Of a DNA stretch of 64,000 nucleotides, positions 9,027 through 19,076 are shown in pieces. The DNA lies in assembly GCA_963729195.1 (NCBI GenBank), contig CAVSNF010000031.1, forward strand, positions 62,001 to 126,000, read 5' to 3'. Both the position numbers and the translations under genes were made by a program. The notes beneath the pieces were generated by a model. The model searched no databases, was not told the DNA's origin, and worked only from the letters and a program-made list of their open reading frames with translations. Numbering within the stretch: position 1 is the stretch's first letter; every line of letters begins with the position of its first letter. This DNA comes from CAVPTL01 sp963729195 (lineage in GTDB: Bacteria > Actinomycetota > Thermoleophilia > Gaiellales > JAICJC01).

Positions 9027-10489
9027 TGGCGACGACCCAGCCGGCGGTGGCTGCCCGCACCGGGCAGCAGTTTCTGGACGGCCTGCGCGGCGACTCCCGC
9101 GAGATCTGGCTGAACGGCGAGAAGATCACCCACCCACTCGAGCATCCCGAGCTGGAGGCGGCCGCTCGCTCGCTCGCGCGTGTGTACGACCTGCAGCACG
9201 AGCACGCCGACGAGATGCTGGCACCGTCACCCGATGACGGCCGGCTGGTGAACGTCACCCACCTGATTCCGCGCTCGCGCGAGGATCTCGAGCGGCGCCG
9301 GCGGGCGATCGAGCTGACCGCGTCGGTGACCGCCGGCATGATGGGCCGCACGCCCGACTACCTCAATGTCACATTCGCCTGTTTTGCAGGGAGATCTGAG
9401 GTGTGGGCGCGGCGGGACAATGAGCAGGGCGCTGCCAATATCGTGGCCTACCAGCGGGAGATGCGCGATCGCGACCTGTCCACCACCCACTCGATCATGA
9501 ACCCGCAGGTCGACCGCACCAAGCCCGAGGCCGAGCAGGCCGCCGGCGAGGTGGCGCTGCACAAGATCGGCGAGACCGAGAACCACATCACCGTGCGCGG
9601 CGCCCGCATGCTGGCGACGCTGGCGCCGTACGCCGACGAGCTGACCATCTACCCGGGCTCGGACATCCGCCCCCAGGACGGCCGCTACGCGCTCTCGTTT
9701 GCGATCCCGATGGGCACGCCGGGTCTCAAGTTCATCTGCCGCGACTCCTACTCCAAGCAGCGCGATCCGTTCGACTATCCGCTCTCCTCCCGCTTCGACG
9801 AGATGGATGCGGTGGCGATCTTCGACGACGTCGAGGTGCCCAAGGATCGGGTGTTCCTGGACGGCGATACGGTCGGCTACTCCGAGGTGATCTCAGACAC
9901 CGGCTGGCGCGGCCACATCATGCATCAGGCCTTCACCCGCGCCTACGTCAAGCTGTCGTTCGCCTTCGGGCTCGGCCACATGCTGGCCAACACCACCGGG
10001 GTGGTGCGCTTCGACCACATCCAGGAGAAGCTCGGGCGGATCTCCAACATGGTCGAGCTGACCCGATCCGGGTTGGTGTCGGCGGAGGCCGGCTCGTTCC
10101 TGGACGAGGGCGGGGTGTGGTATCCCGACGATCGACCGTTCCTGGCGCTGCGCGGTGAGATGCCGCGGTGGCTCCCCAGCATCAACGAGCTGCTGCAGCT
10201 GATCGGCGGCGGTGGTTTCATGGCAACCCCCTCGCGGGCCGACCTGGACGGGCCGCTGCGCGACGAGATCGACCGCTACTACCAGTCGGCCGGGGCCGAC
10301 GCCGAGCGCCGCATCCAGCTGTTTCGGCTGGCGTGGGACTACATCGGCTCCGACCTGGGCGGCCGTGGTGAGCTGTACGAGCGCTTCTACCTGTCAGACT
10401 CGTGGCGGATGACCGCGCTTGCCTACAAGCTGGCCGACAAGGCCTTTCCCGAGTCGTTGGTGGAGCAGTTCCTGGGAGAGACCCGGTGA
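9026..10489 (+). CDS. 4-hydroxyphenylacetate 3-hydroxylase family (HpaB-type) flavin monooxygenase
   Basis: Oxygenase component of a two-component FADH2-dependent aromatic hydroxylase, 487 residues, intact. It would place a second hydroxyl ortho to a phenol, making the catechol for the preceding dioxygenase. Recognisable HpaB landmarks: RTGQQFLDGLR at the N-terminus, VTHLIPRSREDLERRR, STTHSIMNPQVDRTKP, AFAIPMGTPGLKFICRDSY-like segment, FDEMDAVAIFDDVEVPKDRVF, and RGELYERFYLSDSWRM near the C-terminus. No flavin reductase (HpaC) is found in the window, so reduced flavin must come from elsewhere. Start overlaps the dioxygenase stop; its TGA overlaps the next GTG. The true substrate could be another phenol. 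Confidence 0.87.
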   Translation: MATTQPAVAARTGQQFLDGLRGDSREIWLNGEKITHPLEHPELEAAARSLARVYDLQHEHADEMLAPSPDDGRLVNVTHLIPRSREDLERRRRAIELTASVTAGMMGRTPDYLNVTFACFAGRSEVWARRDNEQGAANIVAYQREMRDRDLSTTHSIMNPQVDRTKPEAEQAAGEVALHKIGETENHITVRGARMLATLAPYADELTIYPGSDIRPQDGRYALSFAIPMGTPGLKFICRDSYSKQRDPFDYPLSSRFDEMDAVAIFDDVEVPKDRVFLDGDTVGYSEVISDTGWRGHIMHQAFTRAYVKLSFAFGLGHMLANTTGVVRFDHIQEKLGRISNMVELTRSGLVSAEAGSFLDEGGVWYPDDRPFLALRGEMPRWLPSINELLQLIGGGGFMATPSRADLDGPLRDEIDRYYQSAGADAERRIQLFRLAWDYIGSDLGGRGELYERFYLSDSWRMTALAYKLADKAFPESLVEQFLGETR

Positions 10490-11265
10490 TCCACGGCTAC
10501 TCGCTGCCGCTCTCGCCCGGCGGCCGCGCGTCGCTGGTGCCGGCGCCGCCGTGGCACTACGTCGGCGACTTCCTGGTGGTCGAGTACTGGGCCGACCCCG
10601 ACGCGGTGGCGGCCGTGCTCCCGCCGGGACTCGAGCCGTACGCCGATGATCCGGGCCGGGCGGCGGCGCTGTTCGTTGACTGGCAGTCGTGTTCAGATGG
10701 GGGCGGGGAGCTGCTCGACCCGATCCGCAGCCAGTACAAGGAGTTCTTCATCGTCGTCAATGCGATGCTCGGTGACGAGCTGGTCACGAGCTGCCCGTAC
10801 ATCTGGGTCGATCGCGACTTCGCCCTGGTGCGCGGCTGGATCCAGGGCTTCCCCAAGAAGCTCGCCTCGATTCAGATGACTCGGAGCTTCGGACTCGACT
10901 GCAAGGCCGAGGGCCGCACCTTTGCCGGCACCGTGCAGGCCGGTGATCGCCGCATCGCCGAGGGCACCGTGACGCCTGAGCGGGTGGCCGAGGCGGGCCC
11001 GACTCACAACGATCCGCCGCTGATCAACCACCGCCACTTCCCGCGGCTGGCAGCCGGTCGCCATGACGATCCGGCGGTGGACGAGCTGGTGCGCGCGCGC
11101 AGCCGCGACCGATCGATCTCGACCATCTACGAGGGCTCGGCGACGCTGGGGCTGATGCCGTCTCCCGGCGACGAGCACACCGCGCTGGCGCCGGTGCGGG
11201 TCGGCAAGGGCTTTCGCTTCCAGTTCGCCTACACCGTGGACGACCTGGAGACGGTCGAGTCATGA
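10486..11265 (+). CDS. Acetoacetate decarboxylase-superfamily protein
   Basis: Cytosolic enzyme of the acetoacetate decarboxylase fold, 259 residues, intact. In the family an active-site lysine forms a Schiff base; here it is probably within GWIQGFPKKLASIQMTR (near residue 125). Other conserved pieces: PPWHYVGDFLVVEYWADPDAVAAVLPPGLEPY at the N-terminus and TIYEGSATLGLMPSPGDEHTAL near the C-terminus. Members of this superfamily include decarboxylases, hydratases and aldolase-dehydratases, so the reaction is open; its place between the hydroxylase and the aldehyde dehydrogenase suggests it handles a ring-cleavage oxo-acid. GTGA overlap upstream, ATGA overlap downstream. Confidence 0.83.
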   Translation: MIHGYSLPLSPGGRASLVPAPPWHYVGDFLVVEYWADPDAVAAVLPPGLEPYADDPGRAAALFVDWQSCSDGGGELLDPIRSQYKEFFIVVNAMLGDELVTSCPYIWVDRDFALVRGWIQGFPKKLASIQMTRSFGLDCKAEGRTFAGTVQAGDRRIAEGTVTPERVAEAGPTHNDPPLINHRHFPRLAAGRHDDPAVDELVRARSRDRSISTIYEGSATLGLMPSPGDEHTALAPVRVGKGFRFQFAYTVDDLETVES

Positions 11266-12714
11266 GCACCGTGGGCGCCGGTATCGAGGTCTCGCCCGAC
11301 CACCTGATCGGGAACCGGCGGGTGGCGTCCGAGTCGACCTTCACCGACATCTCGCCGATCGACCAGTCGGTGCTGGCCGAGGTCGCCCGCGGCGGGCAGC
11401 GCGAGGCCGATCTGGCAGTCGCCGCGGCCCAGCGCGCCTTCCCCGAATGGGCGGCCCTCGGGCCCGGCGGTCGCGCCCCCTATCTCCGTCGCCTGGCCGA
11501 CCTGATCGACGCCTCGATCGACCGGATCGCCGCGGTCGAGTGCCTCGACATGGCCATGCTGCAGCGCTCTCTCCAAGCGCGGGTGATCGGCCGCGGCGCC
11601 CGCAACTTCCGAAGCTACGCCGACCTGGCCGAGGGCTACACCGAGCGGGTGTGGTCGTCGGGATCGACCGACAACCGGGTGATCCGGATGCCGTCGGGGC
11701 CGGCCGCGGTGATCACACCCTGGAACGCGCCCTTCATGCTGTCGACCTGGAAGACCGCGCCGGCGCTGGCGGCCGGCTCGACGGTGATCCTGAAGCCGCC
11801 CGAATGGGCGCCGCTGTCCTGCTCGATCCTGGCCGAGCTGACCGTCGAGGCAGGATTCCCGCCCGGCGTCTTCAACGTCGTCCAGGGGATCGGCGAGGAG
11901 GCCGGAGCGGCGCTTGTGGCAAACCCGGGACTGCGCCGGATCAGCTTCACCGGCTCACCCGAGACGGGGCGTTCGATCGGCGCCTCCGCGGCGGCCAACA
12001 TCGTGCCGTTCACGGCCGAGCTGGGCGGCAAGGGGCCGCTGATCGTGTTCGCCGACGCCGACATCGAGGCTGCCGCCGCCAAGGCTGCGGGCCAGTACGA
12101 CGACGCCGGCCAGGTGTGTCTGGCGGGCACTCGCCTGCTGGTGCAGGAGTCGATCGCAGACGAGTTCCTGCAGCGGTTCCATGCCGGGGTGGACGCCCAG
12201 GTGCTGGGCGATCCCGCGCGATGACACCACCACCATCTCGCCCCTGATTCATCCCGACCATCTGGCTCGGGTGGAGGGATTCGTGGAGCGGGCGCGGGCA
12301 AACGGCGACCGCATCGTCCGCGGCGGCAAGCGCTCCGACCTGGGCGGGCTGTGGTATGAGCCGACCCTGATCGAGCCGAAATCGAACGATTCCGAGATCG
12401 TCCAGCGCGAGGTGTTCGGACCGGTCTTGACGTACCAGACCTTCCGCGACGAGGATGACGCGGTGGCGCTTGCCAACTCCACCGCATACGGCCTGTCGGC
12501 GATCATCTACACCGGCACCAGAGAGCGAGCCGAGCGGGTCGGACGGGCGGTGCGGGCGGGCACCGTGTGGGTCAACACCTTCCTGGTGCGCGACCTGACC
12601 GCGCCCTTCGGCGGCACCGGCATCTCCGGGATCGGCCGCGAGGGCGGCGATCATGCGCTCGACTTCTACTCGGATCTCAAGACGCTGCAGATCTCGCAGG
12701 GGACGACGGGGTGA
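11262..12714 (+). CDS. Aldehyde dehydrogenase (HpaE-like), frameshifted
   Basis: NAD(P)-dependent aldehyde dehydrogenase resembling 5-carboxymethyl-2-hydroxymuconate semialdehyde dehydrogenase, the step after extradiol cleavage of homoprotocatechuate. Catalytic Glu lies in TAELGGKGP (near residue 252) and Cys in GQVCLAGTRLLV (near 286). The C-terminal signature WVNTFLVRDLTAPFGGTGIS and GREGGDHALDFYSDLKT is characteristic of the HpaE group. One extra base near 12219 (a CCC run in gatcccgcgcgat) breaks the frame; removing one C gives GDPRDDTTTISPLIHPDHL. Total about 484 residues, a normal length. ATG overlaps the upstream stop and its stop overlaps the P450 start. Confidence 0.86.
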
Positions 12715-13958
12715 GCATCACTCCGGCCGAGGTGCATCTCGATAACGACGCCTTCGCCGAGCGGGTGCCACACGAGCTGTTTGCCCGCATGCGCGATGAG
12801 GCGCCGGTGCTGTGGTACGACTGGGAGTACGGCGACGGCTTCTGGGCGGTGACCCGTTACGACGACATCGTCACGGTGCTCAAGGACTGGCGGACATACT
12901 CGTCCGAGACCGGCGGTACCGCGCTGGAGGATCTCGACGACGATCAGGTCAAGGCGCGCAAGTCGATGCTCGACGCCGATCCGCCGGAGCACTCGAGCCT
13001 GCGCGCGATCGTGAACAAGGGGTTCACGCCTCGGGCGGTCGCAGCGTATGAGGAGCTGCTGCGCGAGCTGACCCGCGCGATTTTGGACGAGGCGCTGCCC
13101 AAGGGCGAGTTCGACTTCGTCGAAGAGGTGGCCAAGCAGCTGCCGATTCAGGTGCTGTGCCGGATTCTGGGAGTGCCGCTGGAGGACGACGAGCGCATGA
13201 TCGATCTGGGCGATCGCATGATCGGAAATACCGATCCCGACTCGGGTGGTCTTCATCCGGGCAGTCCGGAGAGCGACCAGTATCGGCTGTTGCCGTTCCG
13301 CAGCCCGTATGCGAAGGAGCTGTTCGACTACGGCCATGAATTGGCGGCTCAGCGGCGGGAGGATCCCCGCGACGACCTGGTTTCGAAGCTCGTCACGTGG
13401 GAGGACGACGAGGGCCGGCGGCTGACCGAGCAGGAGTTCGACACGATGTTCCTGCTGCTGGTGGTGGCCGGGAACGAGACCACCCGCCAGTCGATCGCCC
13501 ACGGGTTGCAGGTGCTGATGGAGCATCCCGAGGCGATGCAGCGGATGCGAACCGACCCCGAGGTGATGAAGACGGCGGTCGAGGAGATCATGCGCTGGTC
13601 GTCGCCGGTGATCCACTTTCGCCGCACCGCCACCGTCGACACCGAGCTCAACGGCGTTTCGATCAAGGCCGGCGACAAGGTGGTGGTGTGGCTGATCTCG
13701 GGCAACTACGACGAGCGTCAGTTCGAGCATCCCTACACGTTCGACATCACCCGCAAGCCCAATCGGCACGTCACGTTCGGGCGGGGCGGGCCGCACTTCT
13801 GCCTGGGGGCGCACCTGGCGGTGCTCGAGACCCGGGTGATGTTCGAGGAGCTGCTGCCGCGAATCGCCTCGGTCGAACCGACCGCGCCGCCGCGGCGGCT
13901 GGAGTCGAACTTCACGAATGCATTCAAGTCGATGCCGGTGCGGGTGATTCTGGAATGA
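12711..13958 (+). CDS. Cytochrome P450
   Basis: Soluble bacterial class I P450 monooxygenase, 415 residues, intact. The I-helix oxygen-activation motif reads VVAGNETTRQSIAHG, the ExxR pair lies in EEIMRW, and the heme-thiolate loop is FGRGGPHFCLGAHLAVLE (Cys near residue 364). Overall it resembles the CYP124/125/142-type actinobacterial enzymes that oxidise terminal methyl groups of lipids or sterols, but its place at the end of an aromatic catabolic operon suggests it opens the pathway on an aromatic or arylalkyl substrate. No ferredoxin or reductase is next to it. GTG start overlaps the aldehyde dehydrogenase stop (GTGA). Confidence 0.9.
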   Translation: MSITPAEVHLDNDAFAERVPHELFARMRDEAPVLWYDWEYGDGFWAVTRYDDIVTVLKDWRTYSSETGGTALEDLDDDQVKARKSMLDADPPEHSSLRAIVNKGFTPRAVAAYEELLRELTRAILDEALPKGEFDFVEEVAKQLPIQVLCRILGVPLEDDERMIDLGDRMIGNTDPDSGGLHPGSPESDQYRLLPFRSPYAKELFDYGHELAAQRREDPRDDLVSKLVTWEDDEGRRLTEQEFDTMFLLLVVAGNETTRQSIAHGLQVLMEHPEAMQRMRTDPEVMKTAVEEIMRWSSPVIHFRRTATVDTELNGVSIKAGDKVVVWLISGNYDERQFEHPYTFDITRKPNRHVTFGRGGPHFCLGAHLAVLETRVMFEELLPRIASVEPTAPPRRLESNFTNAFKSMPVRVILE

Positions 13959-13974
13959 GAGGAAGGACGGCTAC

Positions 13975-15307
13975 ATGACCGATTCATCACTGCAGCTCTT
14001 GATGGACCAGGGCGTCACGACGGTGCGCCTGGCCTATCCGGATCTGCACGGGATCGCCCGCGGCAAGGAGTTTCCGGCCGGATATTTCAAGCATCTGATG
14101 CACGACGGCGCGCCGCATTGCGAGGCGATCATGACCGTCGATCTGCAGCACAACGTGATCTCGGGGTTCGAGCACGGGTTTCAGGACATCGTCGCCCGCC
14201 CGGTGGAGTCGACGTCTGGCGCGGCTGCCGTGGGATCCCGAGGTGGCGTGGATGCTCGGCGACCTCGAGCGGATGGACGGCTCGCCCTACGGTGTCGATT
14301 CGCGGGCCGCGCTGAAGCTGGCGGTGTCGCGGTTCGTCGAGCGCGGCTTGTCGCCGGTGATGGGCCCAGAGCTCGAGTTCTACCTGTGCGAGCCGGACGC
14401 CTCGGCGCCGCAGGGCTACCGTCGCTACGTCGACAACCCCAGCCACGTGTACACCGTCGGCGCGGTCGCCGATCCGCGAGGGATTCTGCGGCGGATGCTG
14501 CACGCCGCCGTCGAGCTCGACCTGGGTGCGTTTGCCGCCAACCACGAGTTCGGCCGGTCGCAGTTCGAGATCAACCTGACCCACAGCGACGCACTGGATG
14601 CGGCCGATCGCGCGTTCATGTTCAAGACGATGGTGAAGGAGATGGCGGCTGCGGAGGGCCTGCTGGCGACGTTCATCGGCAAGCCGTGGAACGACGACGA
14701 GGGCTCCGGCTTCCACCTGCACTTCTCGTTGGTGGATGCCGACGGTGCCAATCTGCTGGCCGACGAGAGCGGGCCTGATGGGCTGTCCGAGTTGGCCCTG
14801 CAGTTTCTGGCGGGGGTGCTCGAGCACGGCCAGTCGCTGATGGCGTTCCTCAACCCGACCACCAACGCCTATCGCCGGATCACCGAGATGGCGCAGGTGC
14901 CGACCCTGGTGAGCTGGGGCCATGACAACCGCCTGTGCATGGTGCGCGTGCCGCGTGAGCGGGGTGCTGCGACCCGGCTCGAGGTACGCGTCGCCGACGG
15001 CTCAGCCAACGTGTATCTGGCGACCGCGGCGGTGTTGATGGCGGGGCTGGACGGGATCGAGCGCAAGCTCACGCCGCCCGCGGCGCTGGAGGGCCTGATC
15101 TACGAGCAGCCCGAGGTCGAGAACTGCGCGCCGCTGCCGCGCTCGTTCGACGCCGCCATCGCCCACCTGGCGGAGGACGCCTACCTGAACGACGCCATGG
15201 GCGAGGAGCTGGTGCGCGTCTTCCTCGAGATCAAGGGCGCCGAACTGGCCCGCGCCAACGCCTACACCACTGACTGGGAGTTCAACGAGTACACCCACCA
15301 CCTCTGA
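13975..15307 (+). CDS. Glutamine synthetase-like ligase (GlnA3/GlnA4 type), frameshifted
   Basis: ATP-dependent ligase of the glutamine synthetase superfamily, about 443 residues after correction. Beta-grasp start (LMDQGVTTVRLAYPDLHGIARGKEFP) and catalytic domain motifs are present: VMGPELEFYLCEP, NHEFGRSQFEINL, GKPWNDDEGSGFHLHFSL, NPTTNAYRR. One extra base near 14211 must be removed to read ESTLARLPWDPEVAWMLGD. Such divergent copies, including GlnA3/GlnA4 of Streptomyces, gamma-glutamylate amines rather than ammonia, so a role in activating an amine substrate of the island is likely but unproven. GAGGAAGG precedes the ATG. The TGA stop is the first codon of a long repeat. Confidence 0.8.
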
Positions 15308-15450
15308 GGCTGGCCCGTTGGGCCGGTGGCGGCGTCCCACGCGGTGGTGCGGTGCTCAACGTGGCTTTGCCACGCCTCCGCTCCGCCCACCGCTCGATCC
15401 TTGCCACAGCCCCAACGGCCTGCGCCTCAGGGCGCCAGTCGTGATTGACG
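15304..15450. repeat. R3 element, copy a: ~140-bp self-complementary intergenic repeat
   Basis: Begins with the stop codon of the glutamine-synthetase-like gene (CTGAGGCTGG) and is nearly identical to the reverse complement of 60664-60810. Its ends pair (CTGAGGC with GCCTCAG), as do CCGTTGGG with CCCAACGG, GTGGC with GCCAC, GCGGTGG with CCACCGC and CGTGGC with GCCACG, so the whole unit can fold into one long hairpin. A family B palindrome follows 9 bp later. No protein coding is visible. Confidence 0.88.
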
Positions 15451-15458
15451 CGGGTGGT

Positions 15459-15487
15459 GAATAATTGGTGCCAGGCACCAATTATTC
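15459..15487. repeat. Palindrome B, copy 2
   Basis: Perfect arms GAATAATTGGTGCC and GGCACCAATTATTC around A, between R3 copy a and a family A copy. Confidence 0.95.
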
Positions 15488-15506
15488 ATGGCGGGGCGTC
15501 GGTGGT

Positions 15507-15533
15507 GAATAACGGTGCCAGGCACCGTTATTC
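15507..15533. repeat. Palindrome A, copy 2
   Basis: Perfect 27-bp copy, extended to GGTGAATAAC and GTTATTCACC at the ends. It carries the TGA stop of the PhzF gene on the minus strand. Confidence 0.95.
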
Positions 15534-16398
15534 ACCTGGGGAGGATGAAGCTGCCGTTGCCGACGATTACGGCGCTGCCTTTGACTGCTACCTCGGTGAT
15601 TGCGTCGGGTGAGTCGCCGCTGACGCGGGCGTAGAGCGTGCTGGGGCGGCCGATCTCGGCGCCCTGGGAGATCGTGATCTCGGTGCCCAGATCGACCAGG
15701 CCGTGTCGCACCGCGTGGCACGCCAGCGGGCCGGCGGCCGATCCGGTGGCGGGGTCTTCGCCCGAGATCTGGGCGGGGGCGAACATGCGCGTCTTCCACT
15801 GCGTGCCCGATCCGGCGAAGCAGTTGAACCCCGAGCCCTCGTTCCCGGTCGAGGTCTGCAGCCGAGCGAGGCCGGCCACGTCCGGGTCGAGTGCCGCCAC
15901 CGCCTCGGGTGAATCCAGCACCACGTAGATGTGCGCCATGCCGTTGTCGTACACCTCGACCGGGAGCTCGGAGCGCTCCAGCCCGAGAACGCGCGAGCAG
16001 CTCCTCGGCGTGTGGGAACGGCGCGACGGTGGGGATCGGCTGGAGCATGGTGGCGTAGCTGCCGTCCACCGAGATCTCGATCGGCCCCACGCCCGTCTCC
16101 AGCACTAGCCGGTCGAGGCCGCGCTCGGCTGGCCAGCACGATCGCCGTTCCGATCACTGGGTGGCCGGCGAACGGGATCTCGGCGGTGGGAACGTAGATG
16201 CGGATGCGGGCGGTGTTCGCGGGATCGTCGGGCGGATACACGAACACCGTCTCGGAGAAGTTGATCTCGCGCGCGAGCGGCTGCTGCAGCTCGTCGGGCA
16301 CCGAGGCGCCGTCGCCGAACACGGCCAGCTGATTGCCCTGCAGCGGCTTGTCAGTGAAGACGTCGCAGATCGTGAAATCGTAAGCCTGGAGTGCTCAT
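15532..16398 (-). CDS. PhzF-family isomerase, frameshifted three times
   Basis: Member of the PhzF/diaminopimelate-epimerase-like fold family, usually about 280-300 residues and acting as isomerases or epimerases on small acids. Joined reading: MSTPGL, then TICDVFTDKPLQGNQLAVFGDG, LAREINFSETVFVYPPDD, RIYVPTAEIPFAGHPVIGTAIVLA (typical PhzF segment with the GHP turn), GPIEISVDGSYATMLQPIP, MAHIYVVLDSPEAVAALDPD and AQISGEDPATGSAAGPLACH (the second conserved loop, GEDPATGSA). Extra bases are needed near 16376, 16120 and 15985. The ATG overlaps the stop of the iron-dependent dehydrogenase (ATGA). Substrate unknown; with the dehydrogenase and exporter it forms a three-gene minus-strand operon facing the catabolic cluster. 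Confidence 0.8.
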
Positions 16399-17563
16399 CG
16401 TTTGGTCAACGCCCATGCCGCATCGTACGCGGCTTTCACATCCGCCTCGTTCCAGTCCAGCGGATCGACACTGAGGCAGTAGTCGTCCAGCGCAGCCGGC
16501 ACCATCGCGTCGATCAACCCGCGGTCCAAGCTCGAGCGAGCCACACGTCGGAAACTCGACCTCGGCCAGGATCCGCCGCACCGCGCTGACGGCTCGCGCG
16601 CCGTCTGCCGCTGCCGCCGGCCGGCTCGCCGAGGGCGTCGGCCACCCGCTCGAGCCGCGGCGCACACACCCGCCGGTTGGTGTCGAGCGCCTCCGCCAGG
16701 AACAGGCCAACCGTGAGCCCGTGGGGCAGGTGAGCCAGTCCTCCCAGCGCATGTCCCAGGGCGTGGTCGGCGCCCGCAGTCGGAGAGGTTCATCGACAGT
16801 CCCGCCATCAGGCTGCCGAGGCTGGTCTGGGCGCGTGCCGCCCGGTCGTGGCCGTCGGCCACCGCGGCCGGCAGCCCGTCGGCCAGATACCGGCACGCCT
16901 CCAGTCCCAGTGCGACCGAACCGGGGTTCCCGTTGCGCACGATCACCCCGCCGATGGCCTGAGCGAGAGCGTCCACGCCGCAGTCGCGGGTGGGCGCGGT
17001 GCGGCAGGTCGAGCGTCAGCAGCGGATCCACCAGCGCGTGCTGCGCGCGCATCAACGGGTGGGCGGCGCCGCGCTTGCGGGTGCCCACGGTCACCACCGC
17101 ACCGCCCGAAACCTCTGAGCCGGTGCCCGACGTGGTCGGCACCGTCACCAGCGGCAGCGCCGGCTCGGTCACCGCCACCTCGAAGCGGGTGAACCGTTCG
17201 AACGGCTCGCCCTGCCCGAACTCCAGCCGGGCGGCCTTGGCCATGTCCATGGTCGAGCCGCCGCCGATCGCAACCAGCGCGTCGGGGCGGTGCTCATGCA
17301 TCCGCGCCGTCAGGCCGGCGATCATCTCGAAGGTCGGTTCCCCGGGCGGCTTGAGGTACATGTCCGCCGCACACGCTCACCGCCTGCGCGACCGCCTCGA
17401 TCGCGGCCACCGGCTCCTCCACCACCGCCAGCGCGTTGGTCGAGCCGAGCTCTTCCAGCACCTCCGCCAGGCCACCTACCGACCCGTCGCCGAAGGCGAT
17501 CCGGATCGGTAGGTGAAACCCGAACGGTTCGATCACGCGGAGACCGGCTCGCGCCAGCCTCAC
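16395..17563 (-). CDS. Iron-containing alcohol dehydrogenase / maleylacetate reductase-like, frameshifted
   Basis: NAD(P)-dependent group III (iron) dehydrogenase. Recognisable: LPIRIAFGDGSVGGLAEVLEEL at the N-terminus, PDALVAIGGGSTMDMAKAARL (nucleotide-binding GGGS), LPLVTVPTTSGTGSEVSGGAVVTV, MDALAQAIGGVIVRNGNPGS, SMNLSDCGADHALGHALGGL and the C-terminal VDPLDWNEADVKAAYDAAW. At least four single-base gains (near 17375, 16985, 16780 and 16550) break the frame. GTG 17563 is the likely start. Maleylacetate reductases of this family finish aromatic catabolism by reducing maleylacetate, which would fit here, but the family also includes alcohol dehydrogenases. Located between the exporter and PhzF genes with overlapping ends. 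Confidence 0.76.
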
Positions 17564-17569
17564 CCTCGG

Positions 17570-19016
17570 TCAGCGCGTACTCCGGCGCATCCCCGCGTGG
17601 GATGAACGCCAGCGTCAGCACGAACCCGATGGCCGAGATCAACGCGCCCACCAGGAACGCGATCGAGTACCCGTGCACCGACGCCTGCGCCTGCAGCAGC
17701 AGCGGGACTCCGCCGCCGAGGTTCACGGTGGCGTGGTCCTTGACGTAGTCGAACGCCGCGGTGAATGCGACCGTGGACAGGATCGCCGTGCCCAGCGCCC
17801 CGCCGATCTGCTGCGAGGTGTTGAGGATGCCCGAGGCGATACCGGCCTCGTTCTGCTTGACCCCGACCAGGGCGGCGATCGACACCGGCACGAACGAGAA
17901 GCCGAGGCCGACGCCGGTCAGGATGAACCCGGGCGTGAGGTCGATCAGGTACGAGCCGCCCACCGACACCTGGCTGAAGTACACCAGCCCGAGCGCCGTC
18001 AGGCCCATGCCGACGGCCAGCACCGTGCGCACGCCGATCTTGGTCACCAGCGCCTGCGACGCGCCGGCCGAGACGATGATCATGCCCGACACCAGCAGGT
18101 AGCCGATTCCCGTCTTGAGCGGCGAGTAGCCCAGCACCTGCTGCATGTAGAGCGTCAACAGGAAGAACATCGAGAAGATCGATGCGCCCAGCATCAGCGC
18201 CACCCCGTTGGCCGCCGACAGCGACCGGTTGCGGAAGATCTGCAGCGGCATCAGCGGCGCCTTCACCCGGCGCTCGGTGGCGATGAATCCGGCCAGCAGC
18301 ACGAAGGCGGCGATGAACAGGCCGATCGTGCGGGGCGCCGACCAGGAGTGGTCGACCGTCTGCACCAGCGCGTACACCAGCACCGACATGCCCGCCGTCG
18401 CCAGGATCGCGCCCAGCAGGTCGAACGAGCGGGTGGCGCCCTCGACCTTGCTCTCGCGCAGGTACTTCGGAGCCGCGGCGATCACGGCGAGCCCGACCGG
18501 CACGTTGATGAAGAAGATCCACGACCAGTTCAGCTCCTGGGTCAGGATTCCACCGAGCAGCACACCGGCCGCTCCGCCGGAGCCGGCGATGGCTCCCCAG
18601 ATACCCAGGGCTTTGTTGCGCTCGGGGCCTTCCTCGAAGGTGGTCACGAGGATCGCGAGCGCGGCCGGCGAGACCATCGCCGCGCCGACGCCCTGGATCG
18701 CTCGGGCGATGATCAGGAACTCGTCAGAGTTGGCAAATCCGCAGGCTGCCGAGGCCACCGAGAACAGCAGCAAGCCGGCGATGAAGATGCGTCTGCGACC
18801 GAGCAGGTCGGCCGCGCGCCCGCCCAGCAGCAGCAGGCCGCCGAAGGTCAGCGTGTAGGCGTTGATCACCCACGAGAGATTGGTCTCGCTGAAATGCAGC
18901 GAGTCTTGAATCGATGGCAGCGCCACGTTGACGATTGCGATGTCGAGCACCACCATGAACTGCACGAGGCACAACAGAAACAGTGCCATCCCTTTATGCT
19001 CTTTTACGTCGGGCAT
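17570..19016 (-). CDS. MFS drug exporter, DHA2 (EmrB/QacA) family
   Basis: Fourteen-helix proton-driven exporter of the inner membrane, about 480 residues. Motifs: LDIAIVNVALPSIQDSLHFSETNLSWVINAYTLTFGGLLLLGGRAADLLGRRR (motif A, G-x-x-aDr-GrrR, split by helix) and GSGGAAGVLLGGIL, the antiporter motif C. ATG 19016 follows GGGGGAGG. The 3' end is unclear: the frame seems to shift by one base just before a TGA at 17572-17570, otherwise it runs into the dehydrogenase. Divergent from the TetR gene across an inverted repeat, the classic repressor-exporter arrangement, so expression is probably induced by the exported compound. Confidence 0.87.
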
Positions 19017-19046
19017 TCCCGAGCCTCCCCCTGCCTTTAATTCGAA

Positions 19047-19065
19047 ATACAAGACTGTGGTGTAT
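19047..19065. promoter_or_regulatory. Putative TetR operator between exporter and tetR
   Basis: Inverted repeat ATACA, 9 bp, TGTAT in the 60-bp divergent gap. It overlaps TATCAT (19063-19068), a possible -10 box 8 bp before the TetR ATG, implying a leaderless tetR transcript. Confidence 0.5.
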
Positions 19066-19076
19066 CATTAGTCGCG

